The position numbers and the translations under genes are program-made. A model generated the notes under the pieces. That model was not told the DNA's origin and ran no database searches. It saw nothing but the letters and a program-made list of their open reading frames with translations. A stretch of 64,000 bases of DNA from Rutidosis leptorrhynchoides (lineage: Eukaryota; Streptophyta; Magnoliopsida; Asterales; Asteraceae), in assembly GCF_046630445.1 (NCBI RefSeq), contig NC_092340.1, positions 34,122,001 through 34,186,000 on the forward strand, read 5' to 3'. The first letter of the stretch is position 1; every line of letters starts with the position of its first letter. Shown piece after piece: positions 1-10,750 of this stretch.

Positions 1-1256
1 ATTTGAATCCATACGTACATATATGATTTTATAAATTGTATACATGACAAAATATTTCATCACTTCTATTCACCTATAAATCCGTGAGAACCACCCAATT
101 AAACAAATGTGTAAAACTCCCGATGATAAATAGAGTATCTGTATTTCGGAGGTTACAAGTTGAAGTAAGATCGTGAAAGATCGTGTATATGACTTAAATC
201 GTCATGCGACATTTAACCAACTAATGTTACGAGGTCATGAAAACCAATGAGTTAAATGTTATTTTGACTATTATCAGGACAGAAGTCATTGGGCCAAAAC
301 TGTTCCGGAGCGAAGCTGTTGCTAACAAGCGAGTTATGAAGGATAGAGCATGAGATAGATAATCTGGTTAAAACGAGCTTCTCGTATATCAACAAATGAG
401 ATAATGAATATTTTCCCTACCTATGTAATACATCGGAATTTCTAAACGAGTAGTGTAAAAAATATTTTTGTTGACTCGCTTTCTATTCCTCATGTCACAA
501 TATCGGGACTTCTTTATGAATTAACGTAATATAATCACGTTGGCCTGACGCCATTATATTTCACTAATTCATAGTTCCATTCCAATAGCACTACATGAGG
601 TCAGGACACGCGATCAACCTCGGATTTCCACACAATTTCTCTAAAACAATTTCTTAAATAATAGGCTAAGGATAGCACAAGAGACAAAACATCATAAGTA
701 ACAAAAAGGAGTAACGATAACATAGAAATGTCTTTGAAGTACCAAAAATCTCTAAAAGTCAAGAATGACGTCTTCCGGTTCAAAAACCAAAGCACATAGG
801 CACAACAGCTCAAAGGCACGTAATATAACAAGAATGTTATATACCTAAACATAATAACTAACATTGAAATGCCGAGTATTTAGAAGTCAAGAATGACATC
901 TCGTGCAATATAACTCAAACGGTATATACATAACCATAATAGATGACATAGAAATGTCGAGAATTTCAGAAGTCAAGAATGACATCTCTAGGTTTAACTA
1001 CCCGAGGTGTTCTTATAAGGATAATTTCGCATGAGTCAGAGAATACGTTTAAATCGGAATGGGAGTTCCTCCCGGATTCAAAATATAATAGAGATGTATG
1101 TATGATAACAATATACATACTAATACGATACAAATAATCACATATAATAATATATTATAGGACGGGCTGTAGACTAGACTCACTAATGCAACCTATTGAC
1201 TCGGGTAACGACATCAATGCAGCCTAATTCCCTACAACCAACGCTCTGATACCAAC
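1..1256 (-). mobile_element. Family C element, 5' internal leader (left array copy, cut by window edge)
   Basis: This stretch lies directly downstream (minus strand) of the C 5' LTR and begins with its primer binding site. It is a near copy of 20982-22236; by eye I count about 8 substitutions in the first 600 bases. No gag or protease is visible. The only notable reading frame is a hydrophobic 87-codon one on the minus strand at 601-864, also present in the other copy at 21582-21833. The two copies arose by local duplication, so their similarity is not evidence of selection. The rest of this C copy lies off the left edge. Confidence 0.75.
1243..1254 (-). other. Primer binding site, Met-initiator tRNA type (C, left copy)
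   Basis: On the minus strand the sequence reads TGGTATCAGAGC two bases after the LTR end. This is the standard plant primer site complementary to the 3' end of initiator tRNA-Met. It fixes 1257-4508 as a 5' LTR in minus orientation. Confidence 0.9.
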
Positions 1257-4200
1257 TGAAATGACCCGTCAAAGTACACTTGACGACCATCGTTATCTTG
1301 GTCCCACAGCTTGATCATAACTCTATATGAATTTAATAAATAACCTTGCATTCTTTATTTAAAAATGATTTCCTATAAAGGAAATCTATCAAAATATGTA
1401 AGTTTAGAAAAACCATACATTATTACTTAACCAAAAGTTGACCTAAACAAAGTTAACAACATCCACTATTAAATGTATCAAAATAGAATGCAAGTTAATG
1501 TTTAACAAAAGCTGTCATCATAAATATGCAGACTCTCTAAGCACAGCGGAAGCAATCAATCATGAACCTGAGAATAAAACATGCGAGTAACTGTCAACAA
1601 AAATGTTGAGTGAATTATAGGTTTAATATTACAAACAATATTTAATTTAAATCATAAAAATTTATGTTTGAAAACATAAAAACTCCTTTTTGGACCACAA
1701 AATTATATGCTAGAAAACATATAATAAAACATTATTCCATTTTCTGTGAGCCACCTGGTAACCACTTAACCCTTTATTTACCCTTGCCAAACACAATAAA
1801 TAATATACACCGAACAAGTGTATCTACAACAAAATACGAAGTACTAAACATTCCGATTATAAATTACTAGCGCGACTAGCTCGAAATGGGGTTGTCAAAC
1901 CCGATAGATCTATCCGTAGGATTCACGTTCACCAGTAGAAACCAGTGATTACAGTCACCAGACTAGGGAATATTTTTGTTCAACTCACAATGAATAATTT
2001 AAACCAACTTCCACTTGTCCAAAATATAAAATAAATTGCATGTATTCTCATCCCAAAGATTAAAAATAGAAAAATGGGACTATAACTCACCTTAATAGTA
2101 ACGAAGTAACCAACACAATTAAGCGAACAGCAAATGTAGTACAGTGATCAGGAATGATCACAACGTCGACCTATAAATAAAGCAGGTCGATATAAATAAC
2201 TAACTTAGGTCAAGTCTTAGTATGATAGCTATTGTACATGTTACAAGTAGTCATAGAACAATACTCGATATGCATCGGTTTGATCGGAACAGCTTACGGA
2301 CACACACTTTCTATTTTTAGAAAGTTTCTATTTTTAGCAGGTTTCCATTTTTGGAAATTTTCTATTTTTGGAAAGTTTCTATTTTTGGAAAGTTTCTATT
2401 TTTGAAAAGTTTCTATTTTAGGAAAGTTTATAAGTTAGGAAAGTTTCCTTAATTAGAAAGTCAACAAAAGTCAACTGAAAGTCAAAGTCAACTGAAAGTC
2501 AACTCAAAAGTCAACCTTGGTCAAACATGGTCAATGTAAATTTTAAAAGTGTAAGTTATAATAATAATATAAGTTATAACGTTTATTAAAGTTAAATATG
2601 TCTAATTATGTCATAACATAAGTTTAATTAAATTAAAATGAATTATTAAAGTTAATATAAGTTTAAATGATATAATTAATATAACATAAGTATTTAATTA
2701 ATTAATTAAATATTAGTCATAATATAAATATTATTAATTAATAATAAATTTTAAATCATATCATAAGTATTATTAATTAATAATGAATTATTAATCATAT
2801 CATAAGTTTCTAATTATAATTATTAAATCATAAATATTTAATAATTAAATTATAATTAAATAATAACTAAGCCTTATAATAATTAAATAATTAATTAATC
2901 CTTATTATAAGTCTTATAATAGTAATCTCATAATATAAGTTTAATACTTATCATAAGTATTTTCCATTAATAATAAAAGTATTATTAAAATGTTAATTAA
3001 ATCATAAGTATTAATTAAATGATATGATAAATATATATCATAAGTCTTAAATAATAATAATTATTTTTTTATCATAAGTAATTAAATGATAATGAAATCC
3101 ATTATTTATATCATAAGTTTAATAATTTGTCACAAGTTTTAAATCAAAAGTTCATCGGGTCGTATCCTGAGCCCCGGGTGTCGGTTTTCGGCGAGCCTTA
3201 CATATATCTCTGCCTAAGCAAACCACCCGACACTTTGATACACTCAAGAATACCCCAAGAACAGTCCACAAGTCGTGATGTACAGCCCTTACACTACTTG
3301 GAACTTCAATTCAATCAAAAACGTGTTTTAGACGTAACGGGTGATTCGTGGCTCGGATTGAGATGACCCGAACATGAAAGTTCTCCCCACCATCAGTCCT
3401 AACACATTAACACACCCTAAAGTCACCAAATATGGTCATAAAGTCGGACCAAACCTGGTTCATACCAAAATCACATTTCAATCTTAACAAAATACCACTT
3501 TGATCATATTTAGGGCTCCGGGAATCGAAACGACATGAATCCGGAGTCTAAAATTAATGTCTTGATGAGAGGAACTCATTTAGATACTTTAAATTCACTT
3601 TTATATCAGTTACATAACCATAAATGAACGAATATGCTGTTGTTCCAATTCAATTAAACCGAAAACATATATATTTGAGCATTTCTATGCATACAATCAT
3701 CAATACAATAACATGTAATCATCATACCATCAATATAACATGTAATAACAGAAAAAAATTGAAAAATTGAAAATCTAGGGTTAGGGTTTATACCCAAATC
3801 AAGAATTGATGAATATGTACGCGTAGAGATTGAAGAGATGAATCCGATTATGCAAAAAGCCCCTTGACCCAAGTACTAGAAGATGATCAATTGATGATAA
3901 TGGTGATGTGAAAGTGGCGGCAACAAAAGGGAGAAGAGGAGAAGAAAACTTTGAGAGAAAGTTGTTAGGTTTAATGAAATGGAAATAAATTTTGAAGTGT
4001 AAATGTGGAATGACAAAAAAAAGGCAAGGCTCCCCCCCCCTCTACAAGGGTTCGGCCAAATTTGGAATGGGGTGGGCCCCATGGTGGGCCAACTTCATAA
4101 TTTGGATAATTGCTTTTAGCCCGAACGCCCGATCGAAGCCCGAAACGCGAAAACGCTACTACGCGATTAATTATTCGGAAAGATAACAAACGCGCGACGA

Positions 4201-4508
4201 AAAAATAAATATAAATACTCTATATAATAACATGATCTTAAAATATCATATTTAAAATAATTAGGTTTTAAAATCCCAAAAACTCGACCGTTGGTTTGAA
4301 AATCGAGAATATTCGCCGGATAGAAATTCGCGACACGTAGAAACGTAAAATTAAAGATATGAATACAAATATTCATATAACACATAATAATTAATATATT
4401 ATTACAAAAATAATAATATAGGTCATAGAAATGACGTGGCACGAATAACAGTTAACGGTCGTTAAATAATTAACGGTAAAAGATAACGGAAAAAGTAGGG
4501 TCGTTACA
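1257..4508 (-). mobile_element. Family C 5' LTR (left array copy)
   Basis: LTR of 3252 bp in minus orientation, beginning TGTAACGACC and ending GGTCATTTCA in its own sense. It is followed by a primer site on one side and interrupts the family B ORF1 on the other. Inside, in plus coordinates, are an apparent intron (1568-2090), a 17-bp tandem repeat of the form GTTTCTATTTTTGGAAA (about 2307-2450), a cluster of eight RGTCAA motifs (2459-2537), an AT-rich block built on ATCATAAGT (2540-3125), a more GC-rich block (3130-3370), a telo-box-like AAACCCTAACCCTAG (minus strand, near 3776) and a homopolymer C tract (near 4031). The C tract has 9, 11, 7 and 14 residues in the four C LTRs. Confidence 0.9.
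1568..2090 (-). other. Apparent intron inside the C LTR
   Basis: On the minus strand an AAG|GTGAGT donor is followed 523 bp later by a TTTTATTCTCAG acceptor. The same 523-bp interval occurs in the other complete C LTRs (11062-11584 and 22548-23070), and homologous intervals occur in families A and B. Splicing is inferred from consensus signals only. Confidence 0.5.
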
Positions 4509-4644
4509 ATCCCCAATTCATCCAGAATAGATGATGGCTAATTGGTTGATCCATTCCGGTTACACTATCTTCGAAATTCAGGTGAATATCCATATCGGAA
4601 TAGCTGTCAGAGTTTAAGGAATTTGAATTGGATACGGGATCCAT
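4509..4644 (-). pseudogene. Family B ORF1, N-terminal part (left array copy)
   Basis: Starting at the ATG on the minus strand (4644), about 45 codons stay open and encode a Ser/Asp/Asn-rich acidic N-terminus beginning MDPVSNSNSLNSDSYSDMD. The frame is cut by the C LTR at 4508 immediately after residues WMNWG. The matching continuation (GWVRSLL...) would lie beyond the left edge. It is homologous to the start of the ORF at 54810 in the second B element. The function is unknown and it does not look like a gag capsid. Confidence 0.75.
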
Positions 4645-5029
4645 CTTGTATAATTAGATAGATGATTTTTGATATGAAATAGATTATAGAATTTAGATTG
4701 GTACTCTTCAATACATAATTTACATATGTATATATAATACCAAAATTCCGTAAATTACAGAGAAATTTTCGAAAGATGGCAGTCAAAGTTTATAGTAACA
4801 GATACGCTAAGATATGAATTTTGTCTATACACTATTCATGCAATCAATGCAGTAAAATGTGTATAGACTTAAGAATGATAAGCATGTAATTTTCGACAAG
4901 AAATGATAAGCAAAACTTTTAACATGCAGATACGGTCGAAGTCCAGACTTACTAATGCATACAAACAACTATCAGTTAGACACACTTATGCAAAACCTGG
5001 TTCACTAGGACCAACGCTCTGATACCAAC
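4645..5029 (-). mobile_element. Family B 5' leader with primer binding site (left copy)
   Basis: Non-coding leader between the B LTR and ORF1 on the minus strand. TGGTATCAGAGC (complement of 5016-5027), two bases from the LTR, is the Met-initiator tRNA primer site. The corresponding stretch in the second array copy is 25619-26003, and in the plus-strand B element 54427-54809. Confidence 0.85.
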
Positions 5030-5375
5030 TGTGACGATTGCTCCAAATCCATATGGACGAACACGTCATTCATTGATTTCATTGCAAGGTATTTGACCTC
5101 TATATGATACATTTTGTAAACATTGCATTCTTTTGAAAAGGCACACCATAAATGAATATTTAAATCAAAGGTTTTCGACATCTGATGATTTCTACATATA
5201 GACAATCACCATAAATAATAGTTTACAACAGTACTTCCGTTGACAATGCAGTCAAAATAAGATACATGGTGATGATTTGGTGAATGCAACGTTTCCTTGA
5301 AAAATATGTCATGTAAGACTCCATGCACATAGCTTGTCTAACATCTAAGCAAACAGCGGAAGACTTCTAGGAAAC

Positions 5376-5874
5376 CTGAGAATAAACATGCTAACAAGTG
5401 TCAACATAAAGGTTGGTGAGTTCATAATTTTAATGTTTCGTATAATCTGTATATAAAGGTGGATCACAAGATTTCAGTTGTTTCATCCAGAAACGTTTAT
5501 CAAAATATTCTACAAAATTGAGCACCCTGGTAACTAAACTTAACGTATATATAATTTGTACCCTTTGTATAATCATCTTAATAATACACGCAAACCAACG
5601 TGTACGTTTCTCAAATAGCATACGTCCGTTTAAAGGCTAGTGCTCTAGCTCGGACGGGGATATCAAACCCTATGGATCCATATATAACTACTCGCGCCCA
5701 CCAGTTCTTATAACCGGCAGTTACTAGTTACCAAAGCTAAGGGATTTTCGGTTCAAACTCGGTGTAGAATTTAGTATGTACTTGTATCCATTGCGTTTAA
5801 AATAAAGTGTATGTATTCTCAGCCCAAAAATATATATTGCAAAAGTAATTAAAAAGGGAGCAAATGAAACTCAC
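5376..5874 (-). other. Apparent intron inside the B LTR
   Basis: Minus-strand GTGAGT donor at 5874 and TTTATTCTCAG acceptor ending at 5376. The interval is 499 bp, the same length in all four B LTR copies (also 26350-26848, 53586-54084, 60450-60948). It is homologous in parts to the A and C intervals. Splicing is inferred. Confidence 0.5.
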
Positions 5875-6130
5875 CTTAGCAGCATATAAAGTCGTTCACC
5901 AAAATGTGATCGAAACACGAATTACCAAATAACCGTAGATCTCAACATATCAATATTGAGATTCAATATTGTAGGAAAGTACGTAGATGTAACGGAGATA
6001 ATAAACACTAGGTTTGATTCATAAATATACAACCGAACATTACCCATAATTTTCTTAGCTCTATCCCGCTTGAAAACCATTTTTGAAATCGTTTGGACAT
6101 AACCTCGTCGTAGTATTTTATGTATATACT

Positions 6131-6296
<166 letters not shown>

Positions 6297-6373
6297 TATA
6301 GAGAGAGATATCGATATAGATTAGAAAATGAAATAGAAATCGATCAATTTATAGGAACATTTCTGTCCCAGCA

Positions 6374-6424
6374 CCTCATGCGATCGCATGAGGTTTGTAT
6401 GGGATTCTCATGCGATCGTATGAG
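6374..6424. promoter_or_regulatory. Paired ATGCGATCGCAT palindromes upstream of a TATA box (B LTR)
   Basis: 6374-6393 is a perfect 20-bp palindrome (CCTCATGCGATCGCATGAGG). 6407-6424 is a second one with a single mismatch. In LTR sense they sit about 20 bp upstream of CTATAAATTG (complement 6345-6354). The same arrangement recurs at 27321-27371, 52113-52190 and 59433-59510. A promoter role is inferred from position. Confidence 0.6.
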
Positions 6425-6837
6425 CCCCTCAGCCAGCTCACAATCGTTTGTATTTTTGCTTGTCGACATGATTATTTAATATAAATATAAATATAATATA
6501 TTTAATTTATATAATTAATTATATATTATATTATATTCACGTGCATAGTTAACTTGTAATTTTTGTTCCGATAAGTCGTACGTCGTCACTCGACTTATGT
6601 CCCGGTTTCGGTTTTTCGAACGTCCTATCGTATACTGAGAAAACTTGTACTTTACGTTTCGTGAATCGTACCTTTGTCAAAATATAGTCTTAAATCATCC
6701 ATAAACTATACCACTCGAGGTATAACTTATACATTTGAGTGTTTTGGTCATTTACTTCTATAAATCATCGTCTCGCTATTTGTTAATATATATATATATA
6801 TATATAATACATACAGTTTCATTTTGAAATAGTATTT

Positions 6838-6966
6838 TACTGTAGCAAAGTTACTGTAGCAAAGTCAATTCACTGTAGCAAAGTCAATTTAACTGTAGCA
6901 AATAGTGATTTTCGAAAACACTGTAGCATTTTGGGTACTGTAGCAATTTGAAAATACTATAGCAAA
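6838..6966. repeat. CTGTAGCA repeat cluster (B LTR)
   Basis: Seven copies of ACTGTAGCA(A) or a one-base variant in about 130 bp, with irregular spacing. The cluster recurs at 27833-27955 and, reverse-complemented as TGCTACAGT, at about 51530-51645 and 58850-58965. In LTR sense it lies upstream of the palindromes and TATA box, so it is a candidate U3 enhancer array. Confidence 0.7.
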
Positions 6967-7769
6967 TTAGTGTTTTACTGGTTCATCTTAAACGCTTTAG
7001 TTAACTTATCTAAATATCAATCGAATCAATAAACGGATGTTACTATCGTTTACTAAATAACTTTAAATTATATATATGTATATATCTTTTTAATATACAT
7101 AAATCAGTTTTTAAATACACATTGGAAGTTATTTATAAATAAATTTTAATAATAAATATTTCAACTTATCATATATATTCAAATAGATATTTAAACCAAT
7201 AAGTTTAATGTACGGTATCAAACAATTAATACATTGTTACCTTTTTAAGTTATAGTATATATGTATCTATTTACATATAATTGTTCACGAATCGTCGAAA
7301 ACAACCGAATGGTATTTAAATATATAAAAGCAGTTCAAAAATTTTGAGATTCAGTTTTACAGACTTTGCTTATCGTGTCAGAAATGTTAATCATACAAAG
7401 ATTAAGTTTAAATTTGGTCAGAAATTTCCGGGTCATCACATGTACCTACCCGTTAAAGAAATTTCGTCTCAAAATTTGAGTGAGGTCGTCATGGCGAACA
7501 ATAAAAATATTTTAATGACGAATATGAGTTGATAATAGAGTTTTATCTATGTTTGAATAATATGGATAAAATAATCCAATTACTCGAAGCGTATGAGAGA
7601 AGTTATCATAATCAAGTGAAATGGAGAATAGAGATGCGTCTTATCTCTTGATGTAGTAACGATTGATTTCCGGATTTTAAGGAATAGAAAATCTTCATAA
7701 TTTAAATAAGATTTGATTTTTTTTTTTTTTTTTTTGGAATTTTCGGAAATTAGAATTTTCTTTGATTAA

Positions 7770-8063
7770 ATGCGTAATCTGCCTCTATTGCTGCGTCCGA
7801 TATTTTGCTATAAATTGACCTCTTCCGTTTCATTATTTTCACTACTCCTACATCTTCTTCCTCATTTCATACTTTCAAAAGATTGTGAAATGCTTCATCC
7901 AGTTCTGATTCTTGATATACTCCTAACTTTCATATCTGTCATTCTTCTTTTTCATCTACCACCAGAGGAAATTACTTTCTTCTACCATTACCTTAGGGTT
8001 ATAGTGTTTTTCATTCTCCCGTGTCTTTATATTGCTATACGCATTGATATACACGGTTTGTAA
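7770..8063 (+). CDS. Antisense hydrophobic ORF inside family B (unknown)
   Basis: An open frame of 97 codons antisense to the element. Residues from MLHPVLILDILL onward are rich in Leu, Ile and Phe with two or three possible membrane segments, followed by a conserved ending near IAIRIDIHGL. The independent B element at 57739-58065 carries the same frame, again antisense, with most residues kept; its frame is extended at the C-terminal side where this copy stops. It is not a family I recognise. It could be a genuine antisense gene, a captured host fragment, or chance openness in conserved DNA. Confidence 0.3.
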   Translation: MRNLPLLLRPIFCYKLTSSVSLFSLLLHLLPHFILSKDCEMLHPVLILDILLTFISVILLFHLPPEEITFFYHYLRVIVFFILPCLYIAIRIDIHGL

Positions 8064-10317
8064 TTTCTGGGTGGTTGTTGGGTTTTATATCTTTCCTTAT
8101 ATTTCGATGTCTCTGCTTCTGTCTTTCCATAATCATTGACATCCACAGTTAATACTCTCTCCAATTTACTGTGATTTATATATACTCCCATTGATATTTT
8201 GAAGCTTCATGCTTTTGTTTTATCTTCCCGACTTTAAATCAAACGAATAATGGTCCAGAATTCGTAGGTATGAATTTCAAAATGAACATAATTAATTTCT
8301 AAAAAGGAAATGGTAATAGCACAATCTGACTTGTCAAATTAGCATAATACCTCAAAAAAAAACTGAATCATTAAGAAAATATTTTCTTGATAGTTTAGAG
8401 GTTAAATAAAATGAAAGAGTTATGTAACATGGTTTATAATGAGGGTAGGATCTGTGAACCTTTATCACGTTCCTTTAGAAACTCAGCATGACTTACTGTA
8501 ATATAATCACATTGATCAAGTGTCATTATATTATACTAACTCATGCTTCAGTTCCCAACACCACTTTAAAAATATTCATATTTTAAACTCGAAGGTTTTA
8601 GAATTTAGAAACTAAAATAGTTTCTTTTATGATGTTACACAGATATCGCAAGGAGAAAATTGATTTTCGATAAGAATGATTATAGAATTATCTCCAGAAA
8701 TATGGAGGATATTTATAATGAAAGATACGATGATATCTTAGAATTTCTAATATCAGAGGATGATGAAGAATATTGTCCGCAAGGGTTTAGATTCGGAAGC
8801 AAGGTATTCGTTAATGGCTTCAGCATATACTGAATAATTTGGATTCTTTGAAGGCAGGTTCAGTCTTTGTGATTTATCCACAGCCTCTTTCATACTTTAC
8901 TCAATCCGTTTTTCAGTTCCAAACCTTCTCTTTTTCTCAGCTTTACCACCATACTATTCTTTATCATCAAACTTTTGACTGTTAAGGTCGTTTACAGTTT
9001 TTGCTGCTTCATCAGCATTTTTCCAATTTCAGAGAACTAGCTCATAATTTGGAATGTTTTTCAGAAACTTCACATTCAAAGTATGTAAGTCTAGAAGATA
9101 GATGTTATCTATATATAACTGTTGTCGTAGAAAATGCTGCGAGATTCAAAATGCTGATTGCTAATTCCCGGTGGTTGGTATGGCAATTATTGTTACAAGA
9201 TGTGGATGAGTACATGATACGGTTTCAATGAGTATAAGGATTTTTCGGAATGTCAAAGATCAATGAAGTCGTTGGTAAATTTACTGCTAATGTGGTGGAA
9301 CATGAAAGATTCCCCGATAACAAAAACGTATATGCCAAAGTTACAAGTCTGAAAGGTCTTCGTTGACTGGTTGAACGGTTGATAATACTGGATACTTTGA
9401 AAAGAAAGTGCAAGGTTATTTTCAGAAATAACAATGCTAAAGGATCTTTCACATTTTTGAAGTCAAAGTATAGCTTTGAAAGATGTAGAGATCTAAGAAT
9501 GATGTCACCCATTAAATCTTGACTTAGATTCTGATCCGTCAATATCAGAATATGTAATTGAATTTGTATGGAAACGATTGTATATCGCTGTGAGCATACT
9601 TAATAATTTTTGAATCAAAGTTGAAGAATGTACAGTATAACATATTAATTATGAACTTATATATTTCCCGGGAATTACCTACCCGTTAAAGATTTCACAA
9701 GTAATATTTTGTACAAAAGAATTTTTATTACCGTCTTTATGAAAATATATGTATGTATATTTTCTTCAGATGTAATACAGATTTGATGATTTAATATCAT
9801 ATTAAGCTCATTTGATTTTTGACTTGAATTAGAAATGGATAATCTCTAAAACATTAAAGATTTAATAATCTTTACAGAGTATTTCACTAATGTAATCAAT
9901 ACTCAGTTTTATTGATATTTTCTCAGTGAATCATGTTGGTGCTCATGGAACTCTTGCTAACTTCGCAAGGTACGAATGATGTTTTCTAGAAAGTTTCGAA
10001 TACATCGAAGATGAAAGTATAAAATCAACCATATAATTGAATAATATACTTAGTTTATTATGAAATGGAATTCATTGAGTTGGAAACAGAGATTGTAGTT
10101 AACGATGGTTAAGTCATTAACGAAGGATGTACATCATAGCATATTAGTAATATGAATTAACCGAGTAGTACCTACCAGTTAAGATTCACACGTAATAACT
10201 TGGTACGAAAAGATTTATTTTGATTTCAAAATTCATATATATTAAATATGCAGAAAATTTCTTCAGGGGAAATGAGTTAATACTTCATCGGTTATTGTTG
10301 CTGGTATTTCTTGGTAA

Positions 10318-10750
10318 CTACGGTGCGTATGACGTTGATGCTCGTGGAACAGATTGTGAAGTAGAGGTTTGCGATGCGGATGTTGTTGGTGGTGGTAATG
10401 GTACTGTTGGTGTTGTTGTCGGTGGTACTGTTGATGCCGGTGCTGCTGCTGCTGCTGGTGCTTGTAATCTTTGCACCATATTCTCTAAAGCCACTACCAG
10501 AGCGCGAAGCTCGTTGACTTCTTCTACTACACCGGGATGATTGGCGGTTCGGACGAGCGGATGAATAAGATCCAGAATTTGAGATAGTATATTGTCGTGA
10601 CGAGATACTCTGGAAATGAGAGAGAAAATGGTGTCTCGAACAGGTTCGCCGGTAAGTGCTTCAGGTTCTTCGCCAAGAGGGCAATGTGGTGGATGGAAGG
10701 GATCGCCTTCTTCTTGTCTCCAATAATTAAGTAGGCTACGAACCCATCCC
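10318..10750 (-). pseudogene. Family B ORF1, C-terminal part, split by the C insertion
   Basis: On the minus strand the frame resumes after the C element with GWVRSLLNYWRQEEG and runs to a stop at 10318 after residues STSYAP. It contains a Trp/Glu/Pro-rich segment, a stretch predicted by eye as a coiled coil around EEVNELRALVVALENMVQ, and an Ala/Pro/Thr/Ser-rich tail. With the N-terminal piece at 25488-25618 and one target-duplication copy removed, the total is 564 nt (188 codons). That is exactly the length from the ATG at 54810 to the matching stop at 55373 in the other B element. There is no zinc knuckle or capsid motif, and the function is unknown. Confidence 0.7.

Larger units (their letters stand above)
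7441..10750 (-). mobile_element. Family B internal region (3' part) of the complete array unit
   Basis: Minus-strand internal sequence joining ORF1 (10318-10750) to the polypurine tract (complement of about 7443-7456). It corresponds to 54960-58503 of the plus-strand B element. I see no gag, protease, reverse transcriptase or integrase similarity. Two polypurine-tract-like modules occur inside (complement of about 9673-9690 and 10168-10185). An antisense reading frame (7770-8063) is shared with the other B element. This is the structure of a LARD, a large non-autonomous LTR retrotransposon. Confidence 0.8.

Noticed and set aside
3127..3366. 79-codon frame antisense to C, present in all four C LTRs (also 12621, 15979, 24092)
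   Set aside because: The copies are the same LTR, so they are not independent; it begins with TTG and has no recognisable domain. Kept only as a GC-richer LTR block.
3774..3792. Interstitial telomere repeat
   Set aside because: Only two TTAGGGT-like units inside each C LTR; better described as a telo-box-like motif.
4167..4442. 91-codon frame repeated in four C LTRs
   Set aside because: Same LTR copied; it spans the LTR start, low-complexity composition, no domain.
5012..5030. tRNA gene from the GCTCTGATACCA match
   Set aside because: It is the 12-base primer binding site of an LTR element, without the rest of a tRNA.
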